DNA of 64,000 nt from Posidonia oceanica (lineage: Eukaryota > Streptophyta > Magnoliopsida > Alismatales > Posidoniaceae): NCBI GenBank assembly GCA_037176725.1, contig JAZBRS010000049.1, forward strand, positions 14,402,001 through 14,466,000, read 5' to 3'. The position numbers and the translations under genes were made by a program. The notes beneath the pieces were generated by a model that did not search any database, was not told the origin of the DNA, and saw only the letters and a program-made list of their open reading frames with translations. Below, in pieces: positions 11,201 to 22,974 of the stretch (position 1 is its first letter; each line of letters opens with the position of its first letter).

Positions 11201-11571
11201 CGGCGGTTGTCCTCCGACGGTGACTGGTCTCGCGACAGGGGAGGTGGAGAAAGCACGGGAGAAGACAGAATGTGATTTTAGGGTTAGAATGTGAGATATT
11301 TTTGGCTTTTATATTAAAAGTGAAAATTTATCATTTTCACCCTACACTTATTACAAATAGCTCCTAGATTCTTATATTTTATTTATCCCTGTATTTTTTT
11401 TAAGAAGTTGAAATGAATTAAATGAATAACATAAACATGTAAGACTCATTATGTACATATTTAGAAAAGGTTTTGTTCTTTTTTAATTAATTAATTAATT
11501 ATTTTTATTTTTTTTAAGAGGAAAAATAAAAAAGACTCAACTATATACATATTTACAACGTTTTCACAACT

Positions 11572-12972
11572 TCACCCAAGATATTGAGGGTCATGAAGAA
11601 CCCTGTCCTCACCTTCCTTTTCAGTGGGTAATTCTAAGAACAGTTTTAAACGTTGACTATTGACTTTGAAAATTTCATCGTTCTTAGGATTTTCAATTTC
11701 TACAGCTCCATGAGGATACACACTTTTTACCATATAAGGTCCAGTCCACCTGGACCTTAATTTTCCTAGAAATAATTGAAGACTAGAGTTACATAGGAGG
11801 ACCTTTTGACCAGTGGAGAATGATTTTCTAAGAATTTCTTTATCATGAAAAATCTTGGTCTTCTCTTTATAAATTTTAGAGCTATTATACGCTTCATTTC
11901 TTAACTCTTCTAACTCATTCAGTTGCCATTTCCTTTTGACTCTAGCTGTAGCTAAATCTAAATTCAATTGTTTAATAGCTCATATTGCTCAATGTTCTAA
12001 TTCTACTGGTAAGTGGCAAGTTTTTCCAAATACAAGCCGGTATGGAGACATTCCTAAATTGGTCTTAAATGCGGTCCGATGGGCCCATAATGCATCATTT
12101 AATTTCTTAGACCAATCTTTTCTATTTGGCTTAACAATTTTCTCCAAGATTTGCTTGATTTGCCTATTAGATACCTCCACTTGGCCACTTGTTTTAGGAT
12201 GATATGGAGTGGCAAGCTTGTGGGTGATAGAATACTTTTTCATTAAGGCTTCAAATGATCGGTTACAAAAATGTGTGCCCCTATCACTAATGATGGCTCA
12301 TGGCAATACAAACCTAGAAAAAATATGTGATTTTAGAAATTCAATGACTACCTTGTTGTCATTGGATTTACATGGTATAGCCTCTATCCATTTGGACACA
12401 TAATCAACCGCCACTAGAATGTATAAATAGCCATGAGAATTAGGAAATGGGTCCATAAAATCAATCCCCCACACATCAAAAATCTCCACTTCCAATATGG
12501 ATTGTAATGGCATCATATTCCTTCTTGTGATCCTACCCAACTGTTGACACCTATTACAACTCTTACAATATTCATATGCATCTTTAAACAAAGTGGGCCA
12601 GTAAAATCCACATTGAAGCACTTTGGTAGCTGTTTTCTTGGACCCAAAATGACCTCCACAGGCTTGATCATGACAAAAGGACAGCACACTTCTAACCTCT
12701 TGGTCTGGTATGCATCTCCTAATAATTTGGTCAGGACAATACTTAAAGATATATGGATCGTCCCAGTAAAAGAATTTTACTTGGGACATGAATTTATGCC
12801 TATCTTGTTTGGACCAGTCTGTGGGAGTGATACCAGTTACTAAGTAATTGACTATGTCTGCAAACCAAGGTTCAGAAGAAATTGCCAATAACTGTTTATC
12901 AGGGAAACTATCATTGATTGGAAGGTCATTGGATGGTTCAAGATTTAGACAGGATAAATGGTCAGCTACCAC
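11572..12972 (-). pseudogene. Element C integrase (Athila type), decayed
   Basis: Read on the - strand: the zinc domain H..H..C..C is in [19 protein letters not shown] and [12 protein letters not shown] (about 12700-12540). The core has [12 protein letters not shown] (first Asp, about 12475), [10 protein letters not shown] (second Asp, about 12280) and [14 protein letters not shown] (Glu, about 12180). The C-terminal domain SRWTGPYMVKSVYPHGAVEI (about 11755-11690) ends at a stop near 11572. Stops interrupt it before AIISDRG (TGA where CGA is expected) and after VELEH (12000-11985). All three catalytic acids are present but the frame is not continuous. Confidence 0.9.
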
Positions 12973-13947
12973 ATTCTCGCAATCCTTTTTGTCCCTAATT
13001 TCAAGATCAAATTCTTGAAAAAGTAGGATCTACCTAATTAGTTGGGCTTTTGCATCATTCTTTGCTAAAAGGTGTTTCAATGCTGCATGGTCAGTGTAGA
13101 TGATGATGTGAGATCCTTTTAAGTAAGACTGAAATTTCTCTAAGACAAAAACTACAGCTAAGAGTTCTTTTTCTGTGGTAGAGTAATTTAACTATGCTTC
13201 ATTTAGTGTCTTACTTGCATAGTAAATCACATGCGGTAATTTGTCAATCCTTTGACCTAGAATAGCACAAATTGCATAGTCAGATGCATCACACATGAGT
13301 TCAAAAGGTTTGGTCCAATCAGGTGGGTGAATGATAGGAGCGGAAGTCAACTCCTTCTTGAGACGTTCAAATGCCTTAAGGCACTCATGAGAGAAGTCAA
13401 AAGGGACATCCTTAGATAATAGATTAGTTAAGGGTCAAGCAACCTTGCTAAAATCCTTAATAAATCTTCTATAAAATCCTACATGTCCTAAAAATGTCCT
13501 AATATTCTTGACATTTGTTGGTGGAGGAAGATTTGCAATAAGGTCTACTTTTGCTTGGTCCACTTTGATGCCCTTTTTTGAGATGATATGGCCTAAAACA
13601 ATGCCTTGTTGAACCATGAAGTGACATTTTTCCTAATTGAGTGTCAAATTCTTTTCTGTGCATCTTTTCAATACTAATTCTAGATGATGGAGGCATTCAG
13701 AAAATGTGGACCCAAAAATGGAAAAGTCATCCATGAAGATTTCTAAAAATATTTCCACCATGTTAGAGAAGATGCTCACCATGCATCTTTGGAACGTAGA
13801 TGGAGCATTGCATAGCTCAAAAGGCATGCGACGATAGGCAAAGATTCCAAAAGGGCAGGTGAAGGTGGTCTTCTCTTGATCCTCAGGAGCAATAGGAATT
13901 TGGTTATAACCGGAATATCCATCAAGAAAACAATAATACTCATGTTC
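12973..13947 (-). pseudogene. Element C reverse transcriptase (C-terminal half) and RNase H
   Basis: The RT starts inside the domain at EHEYYCFLDGYSGYNQI (about 13940), continues through CPFGIFAYRRMPFELCNAP and the active-site FMDD (about 13740), then VLGHIISKKGIKVD and FLGHVGFYRRFIKDFSK. RNase H follows: PFELMCDASDYAICAILGQR (about 13305-13246), [17 protein letters not shown], and [14 protein letters not shown]. Stops sit where Trp (LTLN-stop-EKCHF), Arg (VA-stop-PLTN) and Gln (NEA-stop-LNY) are expected. The N-terminal half of RT and all upstream domains are absent; the upstream edge is the PBS-like site next to the LTR. Confidence 0.9.
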
Positions 13948-13967
13948 GGCAATGGTGCCAAAAACTT
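13945..13967 (-). other. Element C primer-binding site fused to RT coding sequence
   Basis: Immediately inside the 5' LTR, the - strand reads TTTTTGGCACCATTGCCGA, close to the TGGCGCCGTTGCCGGGG primer-binding site (tRNA-Asp) usual in Athila. It runs without any leader into the RT codons for EHEYYCFLDG. Confidence 0.6.
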
Positions 13968-15237
13968 GATGTGAATTTTAATTAACCGCAAGTGCACGGT
14001 GTACTATATAGTACGGATGCAAATACGGATCGATCCTATAGAGAATAGAGTTTCCAAACACAAAGATTACTTATCAGTTATTGAAAGGAGTTTGAGAGTG
14101 ATGATGATTAAGAACTAAAACTAGAAGATGTAATCAAATTAATTAAAACCTAGGGTTTTGAATCCATTTATGTAAAATAAATATGCATGATTAAATTCAC
14201 TCTCTGTCTCTCTTCATGATCTAAATAGTTTAACTCAATGGTTCTTATCCTAACAAGCATAATCCATATGCAATGCACCATAGATTATCAAGTCCTAAGA
14301 TAAAATCACACAAATCAAACTAAATCAAATGATATACTTTAGATCTAAGATTATACACATGATCCCTAATTATTCTTCACTAAGCATAGATTAAAAAGAT
14401 ATAATCAATATTAATCTATCAAAGTTTATCGATATAATAGAGATTCATGCAATATACATCTAGTCTAAGTAATCATAACATTTAAGCATGAGAAGACAAA
14501 TTGGAACTTAATCACAACATATGAAATTACATAAACTTCATCTAAACCCTAAATCTAGAAACTTAGCCAAGCATGATAATGAAAAGCATCAAAATAAAAG
14601 ATAAGGAAAGAGAAGAGCAAGACATAATTAAGATAAAAAATGAACTTGTATTAATAAAAACTAAGATTACAGAAAATGAACTTGAAGAACTCTAAAACAA
14701 TGGAAGAAGAGAGTCTAAGCCTAAATGTGGAAGATGGAGGATCTCCTTAGATCTACACAAGAGGTCCCTTTTATAGGCTTACAAGGACTTAGTTATCACG
14801 GAGACAAATCCGGATAAAAATCCTAAAACTAAAATTCAAATACAGGATATTTCTAAGTGATCAAGGTAACAGCAAAAGACTGAGTCAACGTCTTCATATC
14901 CGGGCGCTTGGGAGGCACCGGATGCGCACTTGGGCGCCTGGGAGGTGTCCAAGTGGCCCTGGATTAGCTCTGACTTGGTTAATTCTGTTATCTTATCTTC
15001 CTCATCGTATTTACACACGTGAAAAAGTGTATTTGACCTCTTGCATGGATTTGCATTTCTTTTATCCTTGGATTTGCATTTCTTTTTATCTTTTATTCTT
15101 TCTCTTCCTTCTTTTTCTCTTTTCTTTTTAGGTCCAAAGTTCCTACAAAAATTGCACAAAACACCTTGAGTAATATTATTTATAAACAAAAGAGATAAAT
15201 ATGGGACATAAAACATGTAAGAATAATGTGCTCATCA
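13968..15237 (-). repeat. Element C 5' LTR
   Basis: Same TGATGTGAAT...CTCATCA ends as the partner LTR, about 1,270 bp. Its inverted-repeat module is at 14898-14953, 284-339 nt from the LTR start. The TSD TATGC follows at 15238-15242. Confidence 0.95.
14898..14953 (-). promoter_or_regulatory. Inverted-repeat module, second C LTR
   Basis: Same blocks as at 8895-8950 with one change (GGAGGTGTCC for GGAGGCGTCC). Confidence 0.55.
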
Positions 15238-15242
15238 TATGC

Positions 15243-15979
15243 TGTGCAATGTAAGGTGTAGTGCGCGGGAGAAGTAGCTGTTGCACCGGTATGGCCCCGG
15301 GCAACGGGTACTTAGGGTACTGTGCTCCTGCCAATCCAAGAGACTGGCCACTAAGTGATGGAGTAGCATGCAGTGGATAATGCTGCGCAGATGCAGGAAG
15401 CAGAAAAGGCACCAGTATCGGCGAAGCTGTGAAGAGCTGGGACGATGGTGAGGGCGAAAGTGTAGTGTGGTGAGCTTGTAGAGCTATAGTGGGCTGCACC
15501 GGAACCTCAGGGGTCAAAAGGAAAGAGTGGACCGTAGTCGGGCCAAGTGCAAAAGCCATACCTCGCAGACTCTGGGCCAGAGCCATCAGATGCTGTACTT
15601 GTGAGACAGGGGACTCGTCGATTGACAGGCCGGGACGCAAAGGGGAGTTCGCCAAAGGGGGTACGGAAATAGAGGAGCCAAAAGAGAGAGATCCTATGCA
15701 AGAGGCAGCCGTAGAAGGCTGAATTCCCGAGATGGGAAGGCCCTGGGAAGGAACGAAAGGTGATGCTCCTAGAGCCTGAGTGGCGGTCACCGTGGTTGCC
15801 TCGGTGACAAGTTCCAGATCGACTTGGGTCTGCCCTTGTTCCAGATAAAAGGGCTGGGAAGTCTCCTACATCAGAAGTGGTGAAGAGACGATGGATGTCA
15901 AAGAGGGGGAAGGAGGGGTTGAAAGCGGGATCCCCTCCGATGCCAAAGAGGAAAGAGGCTCACTAGTCTGTTGGGCCAT
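15243..15979 (-). pseudogene. Element D gag, N-terminal part
   Basis: The start codon at 15979 gives MAQQTSEPLSSLASEG, a Ser/Pro/Gln-rich N-terminus matching the gag start of element E (62206). One stop near 15868 (SSPLLM-stop-ETSQPF), also present in E, then ETSQPFYLEQGQ continues to the break at PRTTPYIAQH, where element C entered. Compared with E, this copy keeps Gln at four places where E has TAG. Function known for the family: structural capsid/nucleocapsid precursor. The start choice rests on agreement between the two copies. Confidence 0.75.
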
Positions 15980-16360
15980 GGCTGACCGTGAGCGGGTGTG
16001 AATGGGTTTGCGGCTGGAAGCAGAAGTGCGAGACTTAAGACGAGCTATTGTCGGATGCGACGGATAGCTCGACGACAAGAAGGAAGAACGCTTGAGGTCC
16101 TAGCTGAGGATCTCGCACCTACCTGTGAACAGGCAAAACAACAAAGGCGTCAAACAATGGACGCGATGCAAGTTATTAGGGTGGCTTGAATGGCACATGT
16201 GCAGATGAATGTCCTAGTATGTGCTCTCTCACTATGCATATCCGGAATAGGCCGACTACTCAGACTAACTCATGGGTATGGGTTTAAGACTCAGGTCAGA
16301 ATGAAGGCCCCATCTAAATCCTGGCCAAAGCTCAGGCAGTAACGGGTGCTGCGTTAGGAG
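15980..16360 (-). other. Element D leader, part adjoining gag
   Basis: Non-coding leader, homologous to 61850-62205 of element E in inverse orientation (shared CACATGTGCAGATGAATGTC region). It is interrupted at 16360 by the hAT insertion; the other half resumes at 22967. Confidence 0.7.
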
Positions 16361-16560
16361 TAGGGGTGCAAACGGATCGGATACGGTACGGATATAGGTA
16401 TTACCGTATTTGTATCCATTTTCACAATGCGGATACGGATACGGATATGAATATCATACGGATAGGAAAATTATATATCTATATCCTCAAAAAACGAATA
16501 TGGATACAGAATGGATAAAGAGGACTCGGATACGGATAAAAACGGATATGAAATGGATAT
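16361..16560. repeat. hAT left TIR and subterminal repeats
   Basis: TIR followed by more than a dozen copies of ACGGATA/CGGATAT-type motifs. Confidence 0.9.
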
Positions 16561-19500
16561 GATGATATATTTAGGTGTCATGGAAGCAATTCGAGACTAA
16601 ACATCCAAGACTAAACATCGATCTAACTAATTGTTAAATCCAACAAAATAAAGATCTCTCTACCATTGCAACTGTCATAGTACTCATACGAGTATACAAC
16701 TCATACTTGAAATAACAATTAAAAAAAAAACAAAAATTTTCAAATTTGAATTTCTTTATCTCCTTCAGATAGAAATGAAGCACTCTTCTTTCACCTACCA
16801 TAATCACGATATATTCAAGAAAATAAAAAGAATCATGCAATCACATTTAGATGTCTAATGCAAAAGAAAGACTGTAACCTGTATTTTTGTTTATTTAGTA
16901 ACACATAAGATCAAATCATAAAACAAATACCTAAGAGACTGAGACATACAACGTTAGTCATTAAACTACAAGGTATACTTGCTGGAAAAAAAAATATGAC
17001 ACTCACTCCAACTATTATATTTCCTAGTTGAGAAATATTGGTGCATTTCTTGGGATTGTGGATAACTGGATACTCACAAAATCAAATACTGGAGAACATA
17101 TGATTTTCTACATTTTCCCATGGCAATGTCACAGTAATGGAGAGCATGAGGTTACAAAATCAACTCAATCAGATACCCCTTCCAATTCTGCCAGTCTTTT
17201 AAACTCTTCTAAGTACTCCACATTTTCCTTCAGACACTTATCAAAGCCACCTGAAGATCAAAACCAAGATAGATATGAGAAGCCTAATAATTAAGGTTCC
17301 ACATAATTGAAGAGACTATACTATAGATTAGAAATGGAATGCAGTTGAAGAATCAAAGATATATTGTTATCAGTACAAGAGCATGTTTTCTTTTTGTGGA
17401 TATCTCAAATTACACCTTAAACTTGAAGGAATAAAATCCTTTTTAGTTTTACAGGCTTACATTTATGCATTGATACATAATTTTAAAACAAGATTCACAG
17501 ACTACAGACTAACAGACTACATTGATAAATAAAATTACACCTTAATTTTAACCGTGTATTTATGCAATGATACTACAGACTACAGACTAGTTTTACAGGC
17601 TTACATTCACAACTAAATATGAAAATAGCAACAGGCTTACATTTATCACAAACAGGCTCAAATTTATCATCCTGTTCTAGCATCCCATCATTCGCCTCAG
17701 GATCTATCATACTCATACACCACAAGATCAAATGAAACAAACAAGATTCACTCGCATATATCGATGACTTGCTCGATTATGTAATAAAGCTAGCCACCTA
17801 GATCAGCACAAATTTGGAAGCATACGATACAAAAGTTTACTAGGAGAGTGCAATAACGTACTTTCAGACTTAGTTGAGACAAACAGAAAATAGGAAATGA
17901 TTCAGATTTTCCAATAAAACAATGGATAAAGCAGATCTACCTGGAAACAAAAAACAAACCAAAGTATCCTTGGAAAACAAAAATGTGGAATTTCTACATG
18001 GTTGCGGCTTCTATATAGCATTATCTACCCAAAAATGACAAAGAATGGAAAAACATTATGCAATATTAAGCAGAAAAAGAAAATAATCCAACCAAGCATG
18101 ACACAAAAATAGCAAGAATAAGATATATGAAACTACATTACAACAACAAAGCAGATCTACCTAGCAACCACATACTGACCAAAAAAATTCCTTGAAAAAC
18201 AAACATGTGGAATTTCTGCATGGTGTCCTCCGTTTAGTACATTCCACCCAAAAACTACAAAGAATGGAGAAAAAATTATACGATCTTAAGCTGAAAAAAG
18301 AAAGGTATCAATCAAAAAGTACATTTTCTTACGTGACTCAAAAACAGCAAAAATAAGAGCTACGACACTACACTACAATATCAAACAAAATCCTAATCAC
18401 ACAGAAATTTCTTAGATTGGGAATTCTGATGCAGACATCAAAGGATACGAAGCATAACAACAACACCAGAAGATAATTTCCTCAGACCTTCCCGCTCCAA
18501 GTGTAGGCGACCGTGTGACAGAGCGCGGTGATTGGTGAAGGAAATAGAAAATTAGAAAGGATGACATAAAGCTTTGGACTTTCAGAAAGTCTACTTTCAC
18601 ATCAGAAAAAGATATTGAGTCTAAGTTCAACATCAGAAAGTCTACTTTCACATAACCAAATGCTGTGGACTTCTGACTTTCATAAAAATAAAAGAAATTT
18701 CTATAGCAAGGATGACATAAAGCTGCACACCAAAGTTAAAACTTTGCTTTCCATGTGTAAGTAAAAAGACGATGTAAAGCTAAATGACAAAATAAAAAAG
18801 AAAAAACTGCAGAGAACCAATTTTATATAATTTTTTTTTGCTAAGCAAATGATAGGAAATGCCAAGAAATCCAGAGCACGAACATATTCAGAATTGACAT
18901 GGAAATGCCAAGCTTATAGCAAGGATGGCAGTGATTGTACTCTAAAAATCACGTTGATGATTAGAAAATTTGCATTGTTGAATGGCAATATCCACTAGGA
19001 GACAGCTAAAATAAATACATCAAGCATGAAAAACATGCACTTTTGCCTATCCATGCAGACTTCTTCAGTGTTAAGGATGCATTAAAATTTTATGTATCAG
19101 CTACTTATTGCTCCATTAAAATTTCAATACTGACAGCCACTGGAAAGAAGCTACAGATCATATAATTACATAGATCATATACTTGCCTCTCCTCTTCAGA
19201 ATATGGGAAAGATATCATCCTCCACTTCTGATTCATAATCCACAGAAACGGATCCCTGCGAGAACAACATGTAAAAAAGCCAACCAGATATACAATTTTC
19301 TGTAAATCAGAATCTTGTTGCTTCATCTATTTGAAAGCCAATTATTACTTAAAGCCAATTATTACCTTTAAGCTACTATCAGGCTCATTCCAGCTTCTGT
19401 CACCATTATGCTTCTTCCAAAGGCTAGAAATCTTAGATGTTGATTCTAAAAAAAAAAAACAAGAAAAACAACCACAATAATATATAACAGTGACAATAAT

Positions 19501-19787
19501 GCATAAATATTAAATAGTACTATAATAGCAAACAACCACAAAGCGTATTCCATGAATACATGATCCACAAAACAGTAGCAATAACAAAACAGAAATACAC
19601 TTTAGGTAATATGACATGATCCATAATATCAAGAAAGAAGGGAATCGCCAATTTACCATACAAATAAAGCATGATCAAGGAGCTATATTCACCTGTTACA
19701 AAGAGAAAAAAGTAAACTAAGTTATACTTATACATTTCCATAAATTTATATTAAATGACAACTAAAATACAAATACAATATGGAAAG
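16561..19787. other. hAT interior, no gene seen
   Basis: AT-rich DNA downstream of the transposase stop, with no recognisable domain. It may hold the transposase 3' UTR and 3' introns. A few short direct repeats (GAAAGTCTACTTTCACAT near 18590 and 18640; GTGGAATTTCTACATGG near 17985 and 18205) are visible. Confidence 0.6.
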
Positions 19788-21954
19788 TTAATACCAGAAT
19801 TCATCCTCCATCGTGTCAGACTCTACTTGTTCTATTGCTTGTAGCTCCATATGATCACTTGTTGATGCCTTTGAAGAACTAGCAGCAGAAGGTGACATGA
19901 TCTGACCCATATGATCACTTATTGATGCCTTCAAAGAACTAGCATCAATATCCTGGAATGACATACAAGAATTTGGCCCATCAATTGTTTCAGCTTTCAA
20001 CCAATCTTATGCACATATCAAAGCCTCTACCATATCTGGAGTCAGCCTACTCCTGAATGAACCAACAACTCGACCACCAGTGCTAAATGCAGATTCAGAT
20101 GCCACTGTAGATACTGGGATTCCAAAAACATCTCTAGCCATTGCCCCAAGCACAGGGAATCGCCCCACATTTATCTTCCACCAATCCAAGACATCAAACT
20201 TTTTTCCATTGATGTCTTTCCATCGTAAAACCTTTTCTTCCAAGTAATTTTCAAACTTTATTTTCTGTGGTTCAACTTCATCAGCAATAATCTATTCATA
20301 TCTACTTTTCCTTTTCTCACCACATTGTTCAACAACATTTTCTGTAGCCAAAACTCGATTCTCACCATTTTGAAACTTGATAGAACATGCATAAGTAGAA
20401 AAATAATTTTTTATTACACTTGCAATCTCATCAACATGCTTTTGGTATTCATTTCCATAGATTTCCTTGAAGTAAACTCCAATTGCCCACATTTTATAAC
20501 GTGGATCCAAGGAACAAGCCACAGCCAAAATATTGTTGCAAATTTTCCAATACTTATCAAAATTTGATTTCATAGCAAGTGACATAGCAATAACAACATC
20601 ATCAGAACTTTTGGCCCATTCTAAAAGAAGTAACTGAATTTCACAAAATACCTCAAAGAACAAATTTGAAGTAATATAATTAGAACCAGATAACAATTCA
20701 GTAGCATCATAAAAATGTTTCAAACATTCACTCAACATTTGTATGTAGGTCCATTCATTATCTTCGAGGCAATGAATGTATTTTGAATCTTTGATTGCAA
20801 ATCTCTTAAAAACCATCTTATACTCCAAGGCACTAATTAGCATCAAATAAGTAGAATTCCACCTAGTGCAAACATCAAGAGACAATCCTTTTTTGATACT
20901 CAAATTCATCTGCATTGCAGTTTCTAAAAAGCTTGCTTCCATTTGAGGAGAACAAGTAACATACTTCACACTTTGTCGAACCTTTTCAATAGACTTTGCA
21001 ATCACTTTTAGACAATTTTGCACAACAAGATTTATCATGTGAGCTGCACATCTGACATGAAAAAATGTACCAGCACAAAGTAGAGAATGACCAAGCCAAT
21101 TTTTGACATGTTTAACGGCAACATCATTTGCTTTATCATTATCTACTGTTATTGCCATAAGTTTGTGATCAATGTTCCACCCAAGCAAATGATTTAGAAG
21201 ATGATTGCATATGTCAAAACCAGTGGATCCATGCACATTAAAGAAACTAATGATCCATTTCTGCAACTTTCATTCATTATCAACAAAATGAGCAATGATG
21301 CACAAATAAGATTTGTTTTGTGTAGAAGCTGTCCACTTGTCCGTTGTCAAGCTAATTTTGCAATGAAGTTTAGCAAACAACTCATACAAAATCTTCTTCT
21401 CATCATTATAAATAGAAGTGCACAATTTTGAGATAGTTGTGCGACATGGTATCTTATGTGTAGGACGAAGTGAAAGTAAGTACTCTTGCATTCTTGGATG
21501 TGAGACTATATTAAAAGGATATTCATGCACAATGATAGCCTTTGCAAGCAAGATCTGACTCTTTTTGTCATCAAAAACAAAACTTTTAAGTACAGTACTT
21601 CCATCTGGTTTTTGATAGTGGCATTTATCAGTTGTTGACTTACATTAACCACAAATCTTCTCGGACACCTTTTGGTATGGTTATGCAAGTGTGTTTTGCC
21701 TTTTGTACTAGAATGTTCTCTTTCAACCTTGCAAAACTTACACATAGCATATAAAACTCGCACTTTCACTTTTTCACCATTTTTATCAATTTCAACATCC
21801 TTGTAGACTTTATCATAAAAATTCCATACATTAGATGTGTGCCTTTGTTTTTCTTGGTTGAAGCTACTTTTTCAGTGCTTGTTGGGTCCTCAACAAATTG
21901 TTCAGAACCTTGGGTGGAAGGATTACTTAGTGCATTTGAACTCATGATACCTAA
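19788..21954 (-). pseudogene. hAT transposase (BED finger, dimerisation domain), several stops
   Basis: The start at 21954 (MSSNALSNPS) is chosen as first Met of the N-terminal frame. A BED-type zinc finger (CKFCK ... THLHNHTKRC, about 21740-21665) follows. The RNase-H-like core shows KISLTTDKWTAS (first Asp, about 21340), LMAITVDNDKANDV (second Asp, about 21150), HVRCAAHMINLVV, VCTRWNSTYLML and, after the insertion domain, VASESAFSTGGRVVGS with the catalytic Glu near 20095 in the hAT C-terminal dimerisation region. A Ser-rich tail ends at 19788. Frame changes near 21770 and 21540 and stops near 21268, 20290 and 20005 inactivate it, unless introns hide some. All catalytic residues remain. The protein would excise and reinsert the element and may mobilise related non-autonomous copies. 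Confidence 0.9.
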
Positions 21955-22099
21955 ATGAGAGAACATATGGAAAAAAAATTACAGAATCACAACATACACA
22001 CAATTATATGTGCAAAAATAAGAGAAACTAGAGAAGGAACAACAAGAAGGAATGGAACTCTGATATTAAAGGAACAATAACAATATTATGCTTAAAATC

Positions 22100-22700
22100 T
22101 CTGATATTTATTGCTAAAATTGTTTTCAAGAAGTTGGAGAAGGAGAAGTCACTTTCTGTTGTGGAAAGCTCAGCGTGGATCTATTGCTGTGGACTGTGGT
22201 CCTGTGGAAGGGGGCCAGCGAGGTGCTGTGCGGGCCGGCGAGGTGCTGTGGGGGCTGTCGAGGTGTTGGGGAGGCCGGCGAGTTGCTGTGGGGGCCGGCG
22301 AGCTGCTGTGGGGGCCGTGGATCTATGGTTCAGTGGAAGAGAGGTCGAGTGGGACTATGGGAGGCGTGGATCGGTGGATCTACGATGTGTCGGCATGGAT
22401 CGATGGTGGAAGAGAATGGTAGGCGAAGGCGAGGTGAAGAGAAAGGTCTGGTTCACCATGGAGGTGGACTGCGGAAGAGGCGACGGCGAGGCACGGAGGC
22501 AGCCGTGGAGGTGGACTGCGGAAGAGGCGACGACGAGGCACGGAGGTAGTCGTGGAGGTGGAATACGGAAGAGGCGACGGTGAGGCACAGAGGCAGCCGT
22601 GGAGGTGGATTGCGGAAGAGGCGACGACGACGATGTTGAAGAACCAGCATGAACGGCTGAGTACACAACAGATAGGAGTCGCTAGGGTTTTAACTTTTAA
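22100..22700 (-). repeat. GC-rich leader of the hAT transposase with two small tandem arrays
   Basis: At 22215-22320 the phrase GGGGGCCGGCGAGCTGCTGT recurs about four times. At 22455-22625 a ~55-bp unit with GGAGGTGGACTGCGGAAGAG and GCGACGACGAGGCACGGAGG recurs three to four times. Lying upstream of the transposase start, this is probably its 5' UTR. An AT microsatellite follows at 22722-22765. Confidence 0.7.
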
Positions 22701-22779
22701 GTTTAACATTTAAGTTTTAATTATCAGATATATATATATATTACTATATATATATTATATATACATAAAAAAAATATTA

Positions 22780-22966
22780 ATACGAATATCCGTATCCGTA
22801 TCCGTTGAAATTTTAAAATACATATATGTATCCGTATCCATTCAAATTCAAAAACATATATCCGTATCCGTATCCGTTCCTGAACGGATACGGATATCCA
22901 TATCCGCCAAGAAACGGATACGAATATGGATTTTTTATGGATAATCTGTATCCGTTTGCACCCCTA
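22780..22966. repeat. hAT right TIR and subterminal repeats
   Basis: ATCCGTATCC-type repeats leading into ATCCGTTTGCACCCCTA. Confidence 0.9.
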
Positions 22967-22974
22967 GTTAGGAG

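Larger units (their letters stand above)
7961..15237 (-). mobile_element. Element C: Athila-type Ty3/gypsy element with large 5' deletion
   Basis: Two LTRs of about 1.27 kb (7961-9232 and 13968-15237) bound a 4.7-kb interior read on the - strand. The 5-bp TSD TATGC is perfect (7956-7960 and 15238-15242). Order in the - direction: LTR, PBS-like site, RT (starting mid-domain), RNase H, integrase, downstream ORF, polypurine tract, LTR. Gag, protease and the N-terminal half of RT are missing, so this copy could not move on its own in its present form. Integrase and the post-pol ORF point to the Athila lineage. Removing C and one TATGC restores D's gag frame (QHTIYSSPL). Confidence 0.95.
16361..22966. 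mobile_element. Full-length hAT transposon, 6.6 kb
   Basis: Perfect 17-bp terminal inverted repeats TAGGGGTGCAAACGGAT at both ends and a perfect 8-bp target duplication GTTAGGAG (16353-16360 and 22967-22974). Subterminal regions (16375-16560 and 22780-22950) are arrays of GGATACGGATA/ATCCGTATCC, likely transposase-binding sites. The interior encodes an hAT transposase on the - strand. It is inserted in the leader of element D. Perfect TIRs and TSD suggest fairly recent insertion despite the damaged transposase. Confidence 0.97.
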
